A stretch of DNA of 64,000 bases from Nostoc sp. 'Peltigera membranacea cyanobiont' 210A (GTDB taxonomy: Bacteria > Cyanobacteriota > Cyanobacteriia > Cyanobacteriales > Nostocaceae). Under the pieces are notes generated by a model. The model had not been told where the DNA came from, searched no databases, and saw only the letters and a program-made list of their open reading frames with translations. The translations under genes were made by a program, and so were the position numbers. Position 1 is the first letter of the stretch; each line of letters starts with the position of its first letter. Below, one piece after another: positions 18,214 through 26,102 of the stretch. Location of the stretch: contig NZ_NOLJ01000003.1 in NCBI RefSeq assembly GCF_002246015.1, forward strand, positions 305,447 through 369,446, read 5' to 3'.

Positions 18214-18244
18214 CCCCTGCCTCAACCATTGGTTGAGGCAGGGG
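18214..18244. terminator. Strong hairpin between convergent genes
   Basis: A perfect stem with arms CCCCTGCCTCAACC and GGTTGAGGCAGGGG around an AT loop, 17 bases beyond the 3' end of the M23 peptidase gene (minus strand). There is no clean T-run, so it is a terminator-like structure rather than a textbook intrinsic terminator. Confidence 0.5.
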
Positions 18245-18260
18245 GATATCAAGAAGAATA

Positions 18261-19178
18261 TTAAGGCGATTTCGTTAAACTATAAAAACTGTCAGAACGA
18301 ATTTGACTGCCATTTCGCCAAACTTCCACTCTTTGTGGAGTGACTAAATAATAAAAACTACCATTATCTGCTCGATATCTGTCTTTACCAATATTCAAAG
18401 CTACTATCTTTATAGGCTTGCTTGGCGCTTGCTTCAGTTGCCCAATATAAAATAATTGACCATTTTCTTCACAGACTTTTACACGAGAGCTTGTAGTCTC
18501 ACCTTCAATAAGACTAACTCCATTGCATTTAGTATCAGTGTTTACAGGTGCAAAATCTGTTGGAATTGGCTGCTGTGAGGGTGAAACTTGATTTGCTAAT
18601 GGGGGTGGCGAGACTGGGCGGTTTGGGTTATCCACTTGCTGAACTTTAGAACCGGAGCCAACACTTGCAGTTACGGATGTCAACAAACGAAGGGGGTCAA
18701 CTGCTATTCGACCATTTGGATGAACTTCAAAGTGCAGATGAGGTGCTGTACTATTGCCTGTAGATCCCATCTCAGCAATCATTTGACCTTGAATAACCTG
18801 TTGATCCTTGCTCACCAACAAACGGCGATTGTGGCCATAAACAGTAATGCTGCCGTCGAGATGTTTAATAGTTATGGCATTTCCTAATCCCCAATTATCC
18901 CAACCTGCTTTAACAACAGTACCGGATGCCGCAGCAATAACAGGAGTTCCAGATGCCCCTGCAATATCAATTCCTTCATGTTGATATTTGCGGAAGCCTT
19001 GAGAAATAAACCCTTTAGTTGGCCAGATTAAGTTAGAAGTAGGGATAGGAATTTGCCCAATTGGGGAATCGCTTGCCAATTGTGTTGAGGCAGATGTCGC
19101 TGTACTTAATACAGCGGTTAAAGATATTAACCCAACTACTGCATAAGTACGGTATCGATAAACTATAGATTTTTTCAT
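18261..19178 (-). CDS. Secreted M23 (LytM) peptidase
   Basis: 305 residues. An N-terminal signal or anchor (MKKSIVYRYRTYAVVGLISLTAVLS) is followed by a lysostaphin-type metallopeptidase domain with HEGIDIAG (first zinc ligands H, D) and HLHFEV (HxH). The C-terminal 100 residues after a Pro-rich linker have no recognised domain. It likely cuts peptidoglycan cross-bridges in the periplasm or regulates amidases. I choose ATG 19178 over the TTG three codons upstream. Confidence 0.88.
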   Translation of the reverse strand: MKKSIVYRYRTYAVVGLISLTAVLSTATSASTQLASDSPIGQIPIPTSNLIWPTKGFISQGFRKYQHEGIDIAGASGTPVIAAASGTVVKAGWDNWGLGNAITIKHLDGSITVYGHNRRLLVSKDQQVIQGQMIAEMGSTGNSTAPHLHFEVHPNGRIAVDPLRLLTSVTASVGSGSKVQQVDNPNRPVSPPPLANQVSPSQQPIPTDFAPVNTDTKCNGVSLIEGETTSSRVKVCEENGQLFYIGQLKQAPSKPIKIVALNIGKDRYRADNGSFYYLVTPQRVEVWRNGSQIRSDSFYSLTKSP

Positions 19179-19355
19179 AAGTTGCAAGTCTACTAGAACA
19201 ATAATTCAGACACTTTCTGATTATTTGTTGTTTCAAGCTTACTCGCAAAATATCAGGAAATCTTTAGTGACTGGAGTTTAGACTAAAGCATGACAAAATG
19301 ACCCAGCAGTAGTAAGTTTACAAGTTACACATCTGGAAGTAGAAAAACTAAAAGG

Positions 19356-19811
19356 TCAAGCAGATTGTGGTTGTTCTTTTTTCGGCTTATTAGTACTCTT
19401 TTTGACTGTCGGAAAACGAATTCTACACAGACGTGCTTTGCCAGCAGACCAGCCAGGAAACTTTCCACGGGGTTTAGGTGGACGTGACGGTGGGTGTACC
19501 AATCGCGGCGAAAACTTCTCCCATTGCTTGAGCTACCCGTCCAGGGGACAACTTGGACTTTTTCTTCTGCCTTGGCGCTAGCCTCTCCCTTTGGGAGAAG
19601 GTAAAGGATTGTCATGTACTATCGGATGTGCGAGCCAAAGTTGCCAAGTCATGAGTGGTAAAAGGTCGCTCCACCTCTGGCACTGTTCTGGGGTACTGAG
19701 TTGAGGCAAAGTCCAATGCAAGCGCCCTTTAGCGAAACGATACCAGTGGTCAATCGCTTTCTCGACGGTAGTAAAGCTGCCAGAATGAGGATAAAACAGG
19801 CGTAGACAGTC
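19356..19811 (-). pseudogene. Remnant of an IS transposase (C-terminal part), broken
   Basis: The minus strand encodes fragments of a transposase family common in Nostoc: KAIDHWYRFAKGRLHWTLPQ, then WSDLLPLMTWQLWLAHPIV in one frame, then LSPGRVAQAMGEVFAAIGTP and PKPRGKFPGWSAGKARLCR in another, ending at a TGA at 19356. The frame change is explained by about 26 inserted bases near 19575-19600 (CTCCCAAAGGGAGAGGCTAG, a Nostoc repeat module) between PLP and the expected continuation. The N-terminal portion is missing or unreadable beyond 19811, where a miniature element is inserted. Confidence 0.8.
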
Positions 19812-19821
19812 CCACCCACGC

Positions 19822-19948
19822 AAATACTGCTCGGATAAGCAGGGGAGGCAGGGGAGGCAGGGGAAGCAAAACTCTTCCCCTGCCTCCATTTCTCCCCCTG
19901 CTCCCCCTGCTTGTCTCAAGCAAGAAATTCCTTAACCGAGCAGTATTG
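19822..19948. mobile_element. 127-bp miniature element with target-site duplication
   Basis: The termini AAATACTGCTCGGATAAG and CTTAACCGAGCAGTATTG are 18-bp inverted repeats with two mismatches. They are flanked on both sides by the same 10 bases, CCACCCACGC (19812-19821 and 19949-19958), a convincing target-site duplication. The interior is the low-complexity GGGGAGGCAG / CCTCCATTTC type. It sits at the edge of the transposase remnant. Confidence 0.88.
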
Positions 19949-20015
19949 CCACCCACGCTAACCATAACAGAACGCACACCCAAAGCAGAAAATTGGACTG
20001 AAAGGAGAAATCACC

Positions 20016-20681
20016 ATGACCCTGACAATGACACCCACTATTACCGCCTTTGAACGGTCGCCTGATGGCGGCAAGGGACTGGCGCGTGACATGCGCGTTC
20101 GCTGGGCACTCGAAGAAGTGGGTCAACCTTACAACGTTCGTCTTGTTTCGTTCAGTGAGATGAAGCAACCCGCGCACCGTGCGCTTCATCCTTTCGGGCA
20201 AATTCCAACCTATGAGTCAGGTGATCTCACCCTGTTCGAGTCGGGGGCGATCGTGTTGCATATCGCGGAGCGCCATACAGGGCTGTTGCCAGACGATGCG
20301 AATAGTCGAGCGCGAGCGATCGCATGGATGTTTGCCGCACTTAACACAATGGAGCCGCCAATCGTTGATCGGGAAATCGCCACGTACTTAGAGCGTGATG
20401 AGGCCTGGTACGAGCAGCGCCTGCGTGTCCTCGAAGGTCGCATCCGTAACCGACTGGGAGAACTTTCCAGTCACCTTGGAGATGCCGACTGGCTCGATGG
20501 CGCATTCAGCGCAGGCGACCTTATGATGGTGGAAGTGCTGCTCAGGTTGAAAGACTTGGGTATGCTGGACGACTATCCGAATCTCTCTACCTATGTCGCC
20601 CGTGGCGAAGCGCGACCCGCCTTCAAGCGTGCTTTCGCCGCTCAATTAGCGGTTTTCACTGGCAAGCAACCGACTGGCTGA
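20016..20681 (+). CDS. Glutathione S-transferase family protein
   Basis: 221 residues. A thioredoxin-like N-domain (about 8-90) with the cis-proline segment GQIPTYE and ESGAIVLHIAE, the glutathione-binding loop, is followed by an all-helical C-domain with AGDLMMVEVLLR. An excellent ribosome-binding site AAAGGAG precedes ATG 20016; the in-frame ATG at codon 5 is an alternative. Codon use is distinctly GC-richer than in neighbouring genes, consistent with transfer from a higher-GC bacterium. It follows a transposase remnant and miniature element. Confidence 0.88.
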   Translation: MTLTMTPTITAFERSPDGGKGLARDMRVRWALEEVGQPYNVRLVSFSEMKQPAHRALHPFGQIPTYESGDLTLFESGAIVLHIAERHTGLLPDDANSRARAIAWMFAALNTMEPPIVDREIATYLERDEAWYEQRLRVLEGRIRNRLGELSSHLGDADWLDGAFSAGDLMMVEVLLRLKDLGMLDDYPNLSTYVARGEARPAFKRAFAAQLAVFTGKQPTG

Positions 20682-21521
20682 CTAGCGCAAAAGATAGATA
20701 TAACACTATTGCCCATAGTGTTACATCGAAAGCTTGTCCGTTTAATTACTTATTAAATCTGAAGAACCCCACCCTGCTAAAGCTACGCTTTGTCTGCCTT
20801 TCGTGCAAGCGGCTTCTCGAATCGGGGTTAAAGAGTTTATTTGTTTGTAGTGAAAAAATGGGTGAGTTAAACTTGCCTAACCCACCCAATAAAACTAAAC
20901 ACTAGAGAAATTAGCCATTAAAAACGCGACTGCGCCACTTATTCAACCGGGCTTCCCCAATTGTCGGAGACCGCCGGGAATCAGCAATTTGCTCTTGCAA
21001 AGCTGCAATCTGTTTTTCTTGGGCGTCAGCTTGCTGTTGCAAAGATGTATATTCACCTGTGCTAGTCGAATTTGTAAAGTAAAAATAAAATTTATGTAGG
21101 GAGCTAGTGCTTTGCTTTGGTTTCTAAAGTTGTGGCAACTGGTGAATCAGCGCACTCAAGAGGATATTGTGTTAAATACATATTTCAAGATGATTTGTCA
21201 CTAAAATACAAATCAAAGCATCTAACGCACCACTAGATAAAATGGTGCGTTAGGTTAAAGCCATAACACACCCTACTTAATATTTATTAATTACTGGTTA
21301 TTGATATTAACTTCTCAAGTTTCGGGGAGTTTTTTAGTTACATTTTCTAACAAACTTAGACGGCTAACTGTTAATAACTAATAGCTAATCACAATCGAAA
21401 ATTAGCAACTAGAGATTAACAATTAGCCGTCAACCCCCTTGGGGAGTATTTAAAATTCAAAACTTAATTTTGAATTGGAGTATAGATGTCTGTCAGAATA
21501 ATTTCCGCAGAATAGTAACTC
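20682..21521. other. 840-bp region with element and gene remnants
   Basis: 20736-20810 is a degenerate reverse copy of the ATATCATG-family element (GAACCCCACCCTGCTAAAGC). 20911-21085 is a coding remnant described separately. Several short inverted or direct repeats follow (GGTGCGTTAG, CTAACGCACC near 21218-21250; CAATTAGCCGTC and GACGGCTAAC near 21358-21430). No intact gene. Confidence 0.7.
20911..21085 (-). pseudogene. C-terminal remnant of an unidentified coiled-coil protein
   Basis: Reading the minus strand, an open stretch encodes TSLQQQADAQEKQIAALQEQ followed by IADSRRSPTIGEARLNKW and ends VFNG-stop. The heptad-like Q/A/L pattern predicts a coiled coil. The frame upstream runs into an AT-rich, Phe/Tyr-coding tract and a stop with no start codon, so only the 3' end of a gene remains. 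I do not recognise the parent protein. Confidence 0.55.
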
Positions 21522-21860
21522 TCAAGCACGCTCATCAAATCTAGTGTATGAACCACCGTATTTTATCCAGTATTGTTTCAAAGTATGATGAGGTGTATGT
21601 AAACTAGCTTTTGCCTGATATAAAATAACTTGGCGATGATCGCCCATCCAGATTTTATGAATGGGGTCAACGGATATTACTGTTCCTCCTAAAGAAGCAG
21701 CACATTCAGAAAATCTCTCAATCGTTGTATATTCTAATGTCTCGAATATAAAAAAGTTACCCGAACAAATCAAATGGCGGCTGCGAATCCAGCAACGCAT
21801 TTTTCTTTCAGCCTGTGGAGGTAACATTTTGGTTTTAACAGATTCAAACTGAATCAACAT
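21522..21860 (-). CDS. cpeR: CpeR-like phycoerythrin regulator
   Basis: 112 residues; the core MLPPQAERKMRCWIRSRHLI, FFIFETLEYTTIERF, GDHRQVILYQAK and a C-terminal QYWIKYGGSYTRFDER match what I recall of CpeR, needed for phycoerythrin operon expression in chromatically adapting cyanobacteria. Its ATG overlaps the cpeT stop (TTATGTTGA), implying translational coupling. The gene order S-T-R on one strand reproduces the end of the cpeCDESTR operon known from Fremyella. An ATG at codon 12 is an alternative start. Confidence 0.78.
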   Translation of the reverse strand: MLIQFESVKTKMLPPQAERKMRCWIRSRHLICSGNFFIFETLEYTTIERFSECAASLGGTVISVDPIHKIWMGDHRQVILYQAKASLHTPHHTLKQYWIKYGGSYTRFDERA

Positions 21861-22483
21861 AATGCGCTCACCGCAGGTAATTCATCAGCAAAACTTTCCC
21901 GTTTTTCAAATTGCAATGGGCCAGCGGTAGATCCCCATATTTGCTTGTGGGTTTCAATATCCATACCTTTATCTAGACTTATCCAAGTACGCTCGGTTAT
22001 TTCTACTTCGCTGACAAGATATGTCTGGCATCCGTTGCGTTGAATCAGACATTGATTGCCGGGTTCCACACTGCCTCGAAACATTTCACCTTCTCGTTGG
22101 AAAACCATTGAACAGTGATAACGCCGTTCGATACTTTCTGGGGTGATGGTTTTGAGGATATCTAATTCACGAGCTGCACCTGCATAAAGCATCTGGTCTT
22201 TCAAGCTGTAATTTTCGATATAAATGCGATCGCCCAAATCGACTAGTCGATGTACTCCTTGACGATAGGGTGTCCATAAATCGTGGTCATAAGCTTGTTC
22301 AGAATAGAAACCGATACCAGAAAAAAATTCAATCGGTAAAGGACGAAAATAAATGTGAATGTGGGCGTAAAGTTGCGGATTTGCAAAAGATTGCTTGTAG
22401 TTGCTAAAATCTCCTGCCATCCAACAGGCTAAGGTGAGCAAATCGCTAGCGTTAGTGCTAGATTCGCTGGGCGCTATCGTCAC
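21854..22483 (-). CDS. cpeT: CpcT/CpeT-family phycobiliprotein lyase
   Basis: 209 residues. LTLACWMAGDFSNYKQSF, IYFRPLPIEFFSG, EQAYDHDLWTPYRQGVHRL and the C-terminal KQIWGSTAGPLQFEKRESF are diagnostic of the CpcT/CpeT bilin lyase family, which attaches bilin to a beta-subunit cysteine. I choose GTG at 22483, which lies in a repeat copy (GGAGCGAAGCGACGTGAC) that also supplies the ribosome-binding site. It overlaps cpeR downstream. The pairing with cpeR favours the CpeT (phycoerythrin) label over CpcT. Confidence 0.85.
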   Translation of the reverse strand: MTIAPSESSTNASDLLTLACWMAGDFSNYKQSFANPQLYAHIHIYFRPLPIEFFSGIGFYSEQAYDHDLWTPYRQGVHRLVDLGDRIYIENYSLKDQMLYAGAARELDILKTITPESIERRYHCSMVFQREGEMFRGSVEPGNQCLIQRNGCQTYLVSEVEITERTWISLDKGMDIETHKQIWGSTAGPLQFEKRESFADELPAVSALC

Positions 22484-22604
22484 GTCGCTTCGCTCCAAAT
22501 TCAAAATTCAAAATTCACGGCATAAAATCCCCATACTTCGACAAGCTCAGTAACCATAAATAAATTTAGGAGCTTGTATTTTTTTATGTTTTAACCTGAT
22601 ATTG

Positions 22605-23141
22605 CTAACTTGTTGAACTTGACAAAGAGCGAATTTCTGAAGAAAAGGAAGCTGTTGTCACGCCTTTACCATCACTGGTTTTAATCGTCGCTACCCGAAA
22701 TCGGAGATTTGGGTTAGCAAACCAAATTCGCTCCTCAGCCGCAGCGAGTTCATACTCTGTGAGCAGGGTAAAAATACCATCGTCACTCAGATGATATTTA
22801 GCCACTGCTGGAATTGTTTCGGCGTATCCCTTGTCCCGCAAGAGTTTGCCTCTAGAAGGATTTTGGACATCGGGAATTGGTACTAGTACAGTACTGCCAG
22901 AGATTGGTTTATCGTCCCAGTCTGACTCACCTTCCCAAGTCATCCGAAAGGGGTGAGTGATACTAGCGGGTTCGGTGTTATACAATTGACAGATTGCTAC
23001 CACTGCTGGATCGTTGGTGGATAGAGACTGAATTTCAATGTTAGACAATACTTCTTCAAAGTGGGCGAATGCTAAATGATGAGCGCTACGCTGCGATCGC
23101 CATCCTCCAATTGAAAGTTCAAAAAAGTCAGTAATTTCCAT
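22605..23141 (-). CDS. cpeS: CpcS/CpeS-family phycobiliprotein lyase
   Basis: 178 residues, a lipocalin-fold bilin lyase. The N-terminus FFELSIGGWRSQRSAHHLAF is the family signature, and GWRSQRS with W90-like DWDDKP supports it. CpeS/CpcS enzymes ligate phycocyanobilin or phycoerythrobilin to Cys-82 of phycobiliprotein subunits. It is followed on the same strand after 121 bp by cpeT and cpeR. ATG at 23141. Confidence 0.85.
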   Translation of the reverse strand: MEITDFFELSIGGWRSQRSAHHLAFAHFEEVLSNIEIQSLSTNDPAVVAICQLYNTEPASITHPFRMTWEGESDWDDKPISGSTVLVPIPDVQNPSRGKLLRDKGYAETIPAVAKYHLSDDGIFTLLTEYELAAAEERIWFANPNLRFRVATIKTSDGKGVTTASFSSEIRSLSSSTS

Positions 23142-23681
23142 TAGAAAAGTGATCTTAAAAAAGTAGCTTAAAATTCAAGAGATATCTTAGCTAAAAAGTT
23201 ATTCTCCTAGTCTATATGTTAGCCTTGTTGACCATTCAAACTATCTCCCAGTTAACAACTAAATTTTATGAGAAGGATATTCAGCAGATGTTAAAAAACT
23301 TTACATCATGGTGACAAAGGAGAGGACATATAGACTTTAAATCCTTATTAGTCGTGATGATTTTAAGTTTTTGCATCGTTCACCTTTACATATTCTGATA
23401 CGATGCCGAAACCATATTTATTAAAATTTGTTAAGTTAAATAATAGTTTAAAAAAATCTCAGCTTTTTTTTAGTATTTGATTTCCGATTGGGATACAAGT
23501 GATGGTATTGTGTCATTCCCTTGAGCAAAAGTATTAATCGTGCTGAGTCACGCAAGTTGATCTCAATAAGTGGGCATGAATAAATTCAACTATATTACGC
23601 AATGTAAAATTAAGTAAGATTGTCTTTTAGTAAGAGCTTCAGTCCTGACTAGCAACCTTTAATTATTCATGCCCACTTAAG
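23142..23681. other. 540-bp gap where linker genes would be expected
   Basis: In the Fremyella order cpeC, cpeD and cpeE (linkers) precede cpeS. Here the upstream sequence is AT-rich with no reading frame resembling a PBS linker. The distal part is occupied by an inverted-repeat element (23567-23679). Confidence 0.6.
23567..23679. mobile_element. 113-bp inverted-repeat element
   Basis: The termini TAAGTGGGCATGAATAA (left) and TTATTCATGCCCACTTA (right) are perfect 17-bp inverted repeats. The right end abuts the stop codon of the phycobiliprotein-like gene. The AT-rich interior has no frame. Confidence 0.85.
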
Positions 23682-24288
23682 TTATCGAATTTGGAAAGTA
23701 GCCAGTTGGCTGATTAAATGGTCAAAATAAGGAGCAATTTGCTGCTGATTGGCTTGGCAGCGTTTCAAACTAGCAGCCTTGATGCTTTTTAAACCTAAAA
23801 CCATTGCATCCAATGGAACTTGTAATTCCTGATAGAGCAAATTCATATAGTGCAGTCCTGTGGGATTTGTATATTCAGCGTGGCCACCTGCGATGCCATA
23901 AGTAATACAGCGGAGAAAATGCCAAAAATCTCGCCAGCAAGCTTGGGCGCGTTCAGCTGGATAAAGACCGCCTCCAGGCTGGATTATTTCGGGATAATTT
24001 GCCAAAACTTCTTCCCTAGATTCATCAACGATTTCGGCTGCGCGATCGCGTAACAATTGAGCAACAGGAATCAACTCAGAATTATCGGGTGACAAGGTTT
24101 TAATCTGCAAAAAATCTTCATTGCTCAGGTAGCGAAAAGCATCATCCGCAGCTTGAAATATGGCGTAGACGCGCAGCGGCTTGTCGTCAGACATCGCTGC
24201 TTGTGGATGGGACTGTTCCCACTCAGCAAAGCTGACAATTCTAGCTTTGGCGATTAATTCTTTAACGGTTTTGCTTAATTGAGTCACG
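23682..24288 (-). CDS. Orphan phycobiliprotein-like (phycobilisome globin) protein
   Basis: About 201 residues from the GTG at 24288, which lies in a repeat (GGAGCAAAGCGACGTGAC). The C-terminal two-thirds show the phycobilisome globin fold with ACWRDFWHFLRCITYGIAGG, corresponding to the Cys-82/84 bilin-binding helix, and TGLHYMNLLYQELQVPLDAM. The chromophore cysteine is retained. It is longer and more divergent than CpeA/CpcA. Codons for AMSDDKPLRVYA derive from a repeat at 24163-24198. Function unknown: an unusual pigment subunit, lyase partner or regulator. The open frame extends further upstream, but that part is repeat sequence. Confidence 0.75.
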
Positions 24289-24442
24289 TCGCTTTGCTCC
24301 AAATTAAAAATTAAAAATTCAAAATGAAATAACTCTTGCTTCCTCTTTCCCAATGCCTCATACCCGTGATTCAATCTTCTTAGAATGCGATCGCCATTTA
24401 GTGACATCTGTAAAATAAAGAATAGCTGTACCAAATGCACTT

Positions 24443-24946
24443 ATGGAAATCCATAAAATCCAAGCTGAACTGAAGAACCCAGATTTTCACTATCGTCTAA
24501 AGGCGATCGCTGCTCTCAATAGTTATGAATCAGAAGTTGCAGTTCCTCTGCTCACCAGTAAACTTCGTGACTCAGAATTTCTAGTGCGTTCTTTTGTGGC
24601 TAGGGGTTTGGGTAATCAACAATCAGCGGAATCTTTTGCGGCTTTGATGCAAATTATGAAATTTGATGATACCCCCAACTTGCGGGCGGAGGCGGCAAAT
24701 TCTTTATCGCAATTTGGTAGAGTCGCAGTTTCTCATCTAGTTCTGGCATATTATCAGGATGACCACTGGCTAGTTAGGCGGTGCATTTTGGCTGCGATCG
24801 CTGAAATGGATTGCCCTGAAGAACTATTTGATATCTGCGTTCAGGGTTTAAGAGATGAAGATTTCACAGTTCAGGAATCTTCTGTTGATGCACTTGGCTT
24901 ACTGGCTAATTCTAGCCAACGCTCCACGCAGATTAGCACCTTGTAA
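24443..24946 (+). pseudogene. Truncated HEAT-repeat protein (bilin lyase-like)
   Basis: The first about 152 residues are regular HEAT repeats ([54 protein letters not shown]), like the CpeY/CpeZ/CpeF lyase-chaperone group and similar cyanobacterial proteins of about 200-220 residues. After LLAN the frame runs into a different sequence ([11 protein letters not shown]) that is the antisense of a pentapeptide-repeat gene, so the 3' end is replaced. It may still produce a short protein. Divergent from the orphan biliprotein gene. Confidence 0.7.
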
Positions 24947-25220
24947 ATCTGCATTTCGTAAAGAAGCTGTATTCAGAAAAGCACCATTGAGATTAGCACC
25001 CGGCCCTACCGCTCCCGAAGCTTTGTAGTTATATTCTTCCGGCCATTTCGTTTGTGAATCATAACGCGCTACTTGGAGTTTGGCTCCCTCCAAATTTGCA
25101 CCACTCAGATTTGCTTGTTGGAGATCGGCACGGTTTAAATAGGCTCCCTGCAAATTAGCCCCACTCAAATCGGCTCCTTGCAGATTAGCGCCTCGCAAAT
25201 CAGCCCCACTCAAATCGACA
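24899..25220 (-). pseudogene. Pentapeptide-repeat gene fragment
   Basis: The minus strand encodes consecutive A(D/N)LxG pentapeptides ([20 protein letters not shown] and so on) interrupted by a [20 protein letters not shown] segment common in cyanobacterial pentapeptide proteins. Upstream the frame continues as [12 protein letters not shown] back to a stop without an ATG; downstream it ends abruptly at the HEAT-gene junction. Both ends therefore look truncated. Any residual translation would need the TTG at 25213. Confidence 0.65.
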
Positions 25221-25299
25221 TTACTCTTTGTTTCTCATAAATGAGACGTGCATGATTGCCATAACTTATTTTCATGCAAGGGTTAACAAATCATGCTCC

Positions 25300-26034
25300 A
25301 TGTATAAGCCTTTCCTGGAATTTTTAGAAAAAGAGCTATTTCAGCGGTTTGATTTACAAAGTAGGGTCATTCCTCCTGGTTTGGAATTCAAAGTTAGCGA
25401 TCGCGGCAGAAACCCAGCAATTATTCGCAGTTGGTGTTACCAATGTCAAGAGTTGCGGAAAATTCGTTATACCTACATTGATGCTGGGGAAAGCGCTCAA
25501 ATTTTTAACAGCGTGATTTATCCCAGTCATCACTACGATTTACCTCTGTTAGGGATTGATTTTTTATCCTTTGGGAAAGTCAAAAACCTGATTTTGCTTG
25601 ATTTTCAGCCTTTATTTCAGGATGAAAATTATCAAAAAAAATATATAGTTCCGCTGAAATCTCTGCATGATAAATACCCGGATTTGGCACAAAACTTAGA
25701 AATGAAGTTTTACGATGCCAACCAGTATTTTTCTAAATACCTATTGTTTGCCAAAACCGACCCTGAAACAGTGTCAACGCGGGTTTTTGAAGCTTTTCAG
25801 GATTATTTAAACTTGTATTGGCAAATGTTAGCAGATGCCAAACCGCTCCAAGACCCTGAAGATATCCAGCGGATTGTCAAAGCCCAAAAAGACTATGACC
25901 AATATAGTGCAGACCGCGATCCAGCATCTGGTTTGTTTAGCAGTTACTTTGGTCATCAATGGGCAGAACGCTTTCTCCATGAGTTCTTATTTGAAGATGC
26001 TGTTCCGCTAGCAGTCGGTGCCGGCAAAAGATGA
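25300..26034 (+). CDS. pebA: 15,16-dihydrobiliverdin:ferredoxin oxidoreductase
   Basis: 244 residues. Strong PebA pattern: YIDAGESAQIFNSVIYPSHH, PLLGIDFLSFG, LLDFQPLFQDENY, DANQYFSKYLLF and the C-terminal SADRDPASGLFSSYFGHQW then RFLHEFLFEDAVP. PebA reduces biliverdin IXa at C15-C16, the first step to phycoerythrobilin. ATG at 25300 (MYKPFLEFLEKEL) is chosen; the longer frame from 25228 is unrelated. The downstream partner pebB is broken, so the product dihydrobiliverdin may have no dedicated second enzyme in this locus. Confidence 0.92.
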   Translation: MYKPFLEFLEKELFQRFDLQSRVIPPGLEFKVSDRGRNPAIIRSWCYQCQELRKIRYTYIDAGESAQIFNSVIYPSHHYDLPLLGIDFLSFGKVKNLILLDFQPLFQDENYQKKYIVPLKSLHDKYPDLAQNLEMKFYDANQYFSKYLLFAKTDPETVSTRVFEAFQDYLNLYWQMLADAKPLQDPEDIQRIVKAQKDYDQYSADRDPASGLFSSYFGHQWAERFLHEFLFEDAVPLAVGAGKR

Positions 26035-26102
26035 AGGCAGAAGTTCTTTAATTATTAATTTTGAATTTTGAATTTTGAATTTTGAATTCGGAGCGAAGCG
26101 AC

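Larger units (their letters stand above)
17818..18260. other. Intergenic region with palindromic repeat and miniature element
   Basis: Holds short Nostoc-type repeat modules (GCGTAGTCGTTGGCGCAGCC near 17885; TCCCAAAGGGAAACGCGGCG near 17981), the ATATCATG-family element 18063-18209 and the hairpin 18214-18244. The convergent genes on either side (cyanophycinase, M23 peptidase) end here. No gene is seen. Confidence 0.75.

Noticed and set aside
19578-19983. Overlapping minus-strand ORFs with Pro/Leu-rich peptides
   Set aside because: They are shifted frames through the GGGGAGGCAG element and the transposase remnant, described as pseudogene and mobile element instead.
25228-25299. Longer N-terminus for PebA from 25228
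   Set aside because: The extra 24 residues do not resemble PebA, whose N-terminus matches from the ATG at 25300.
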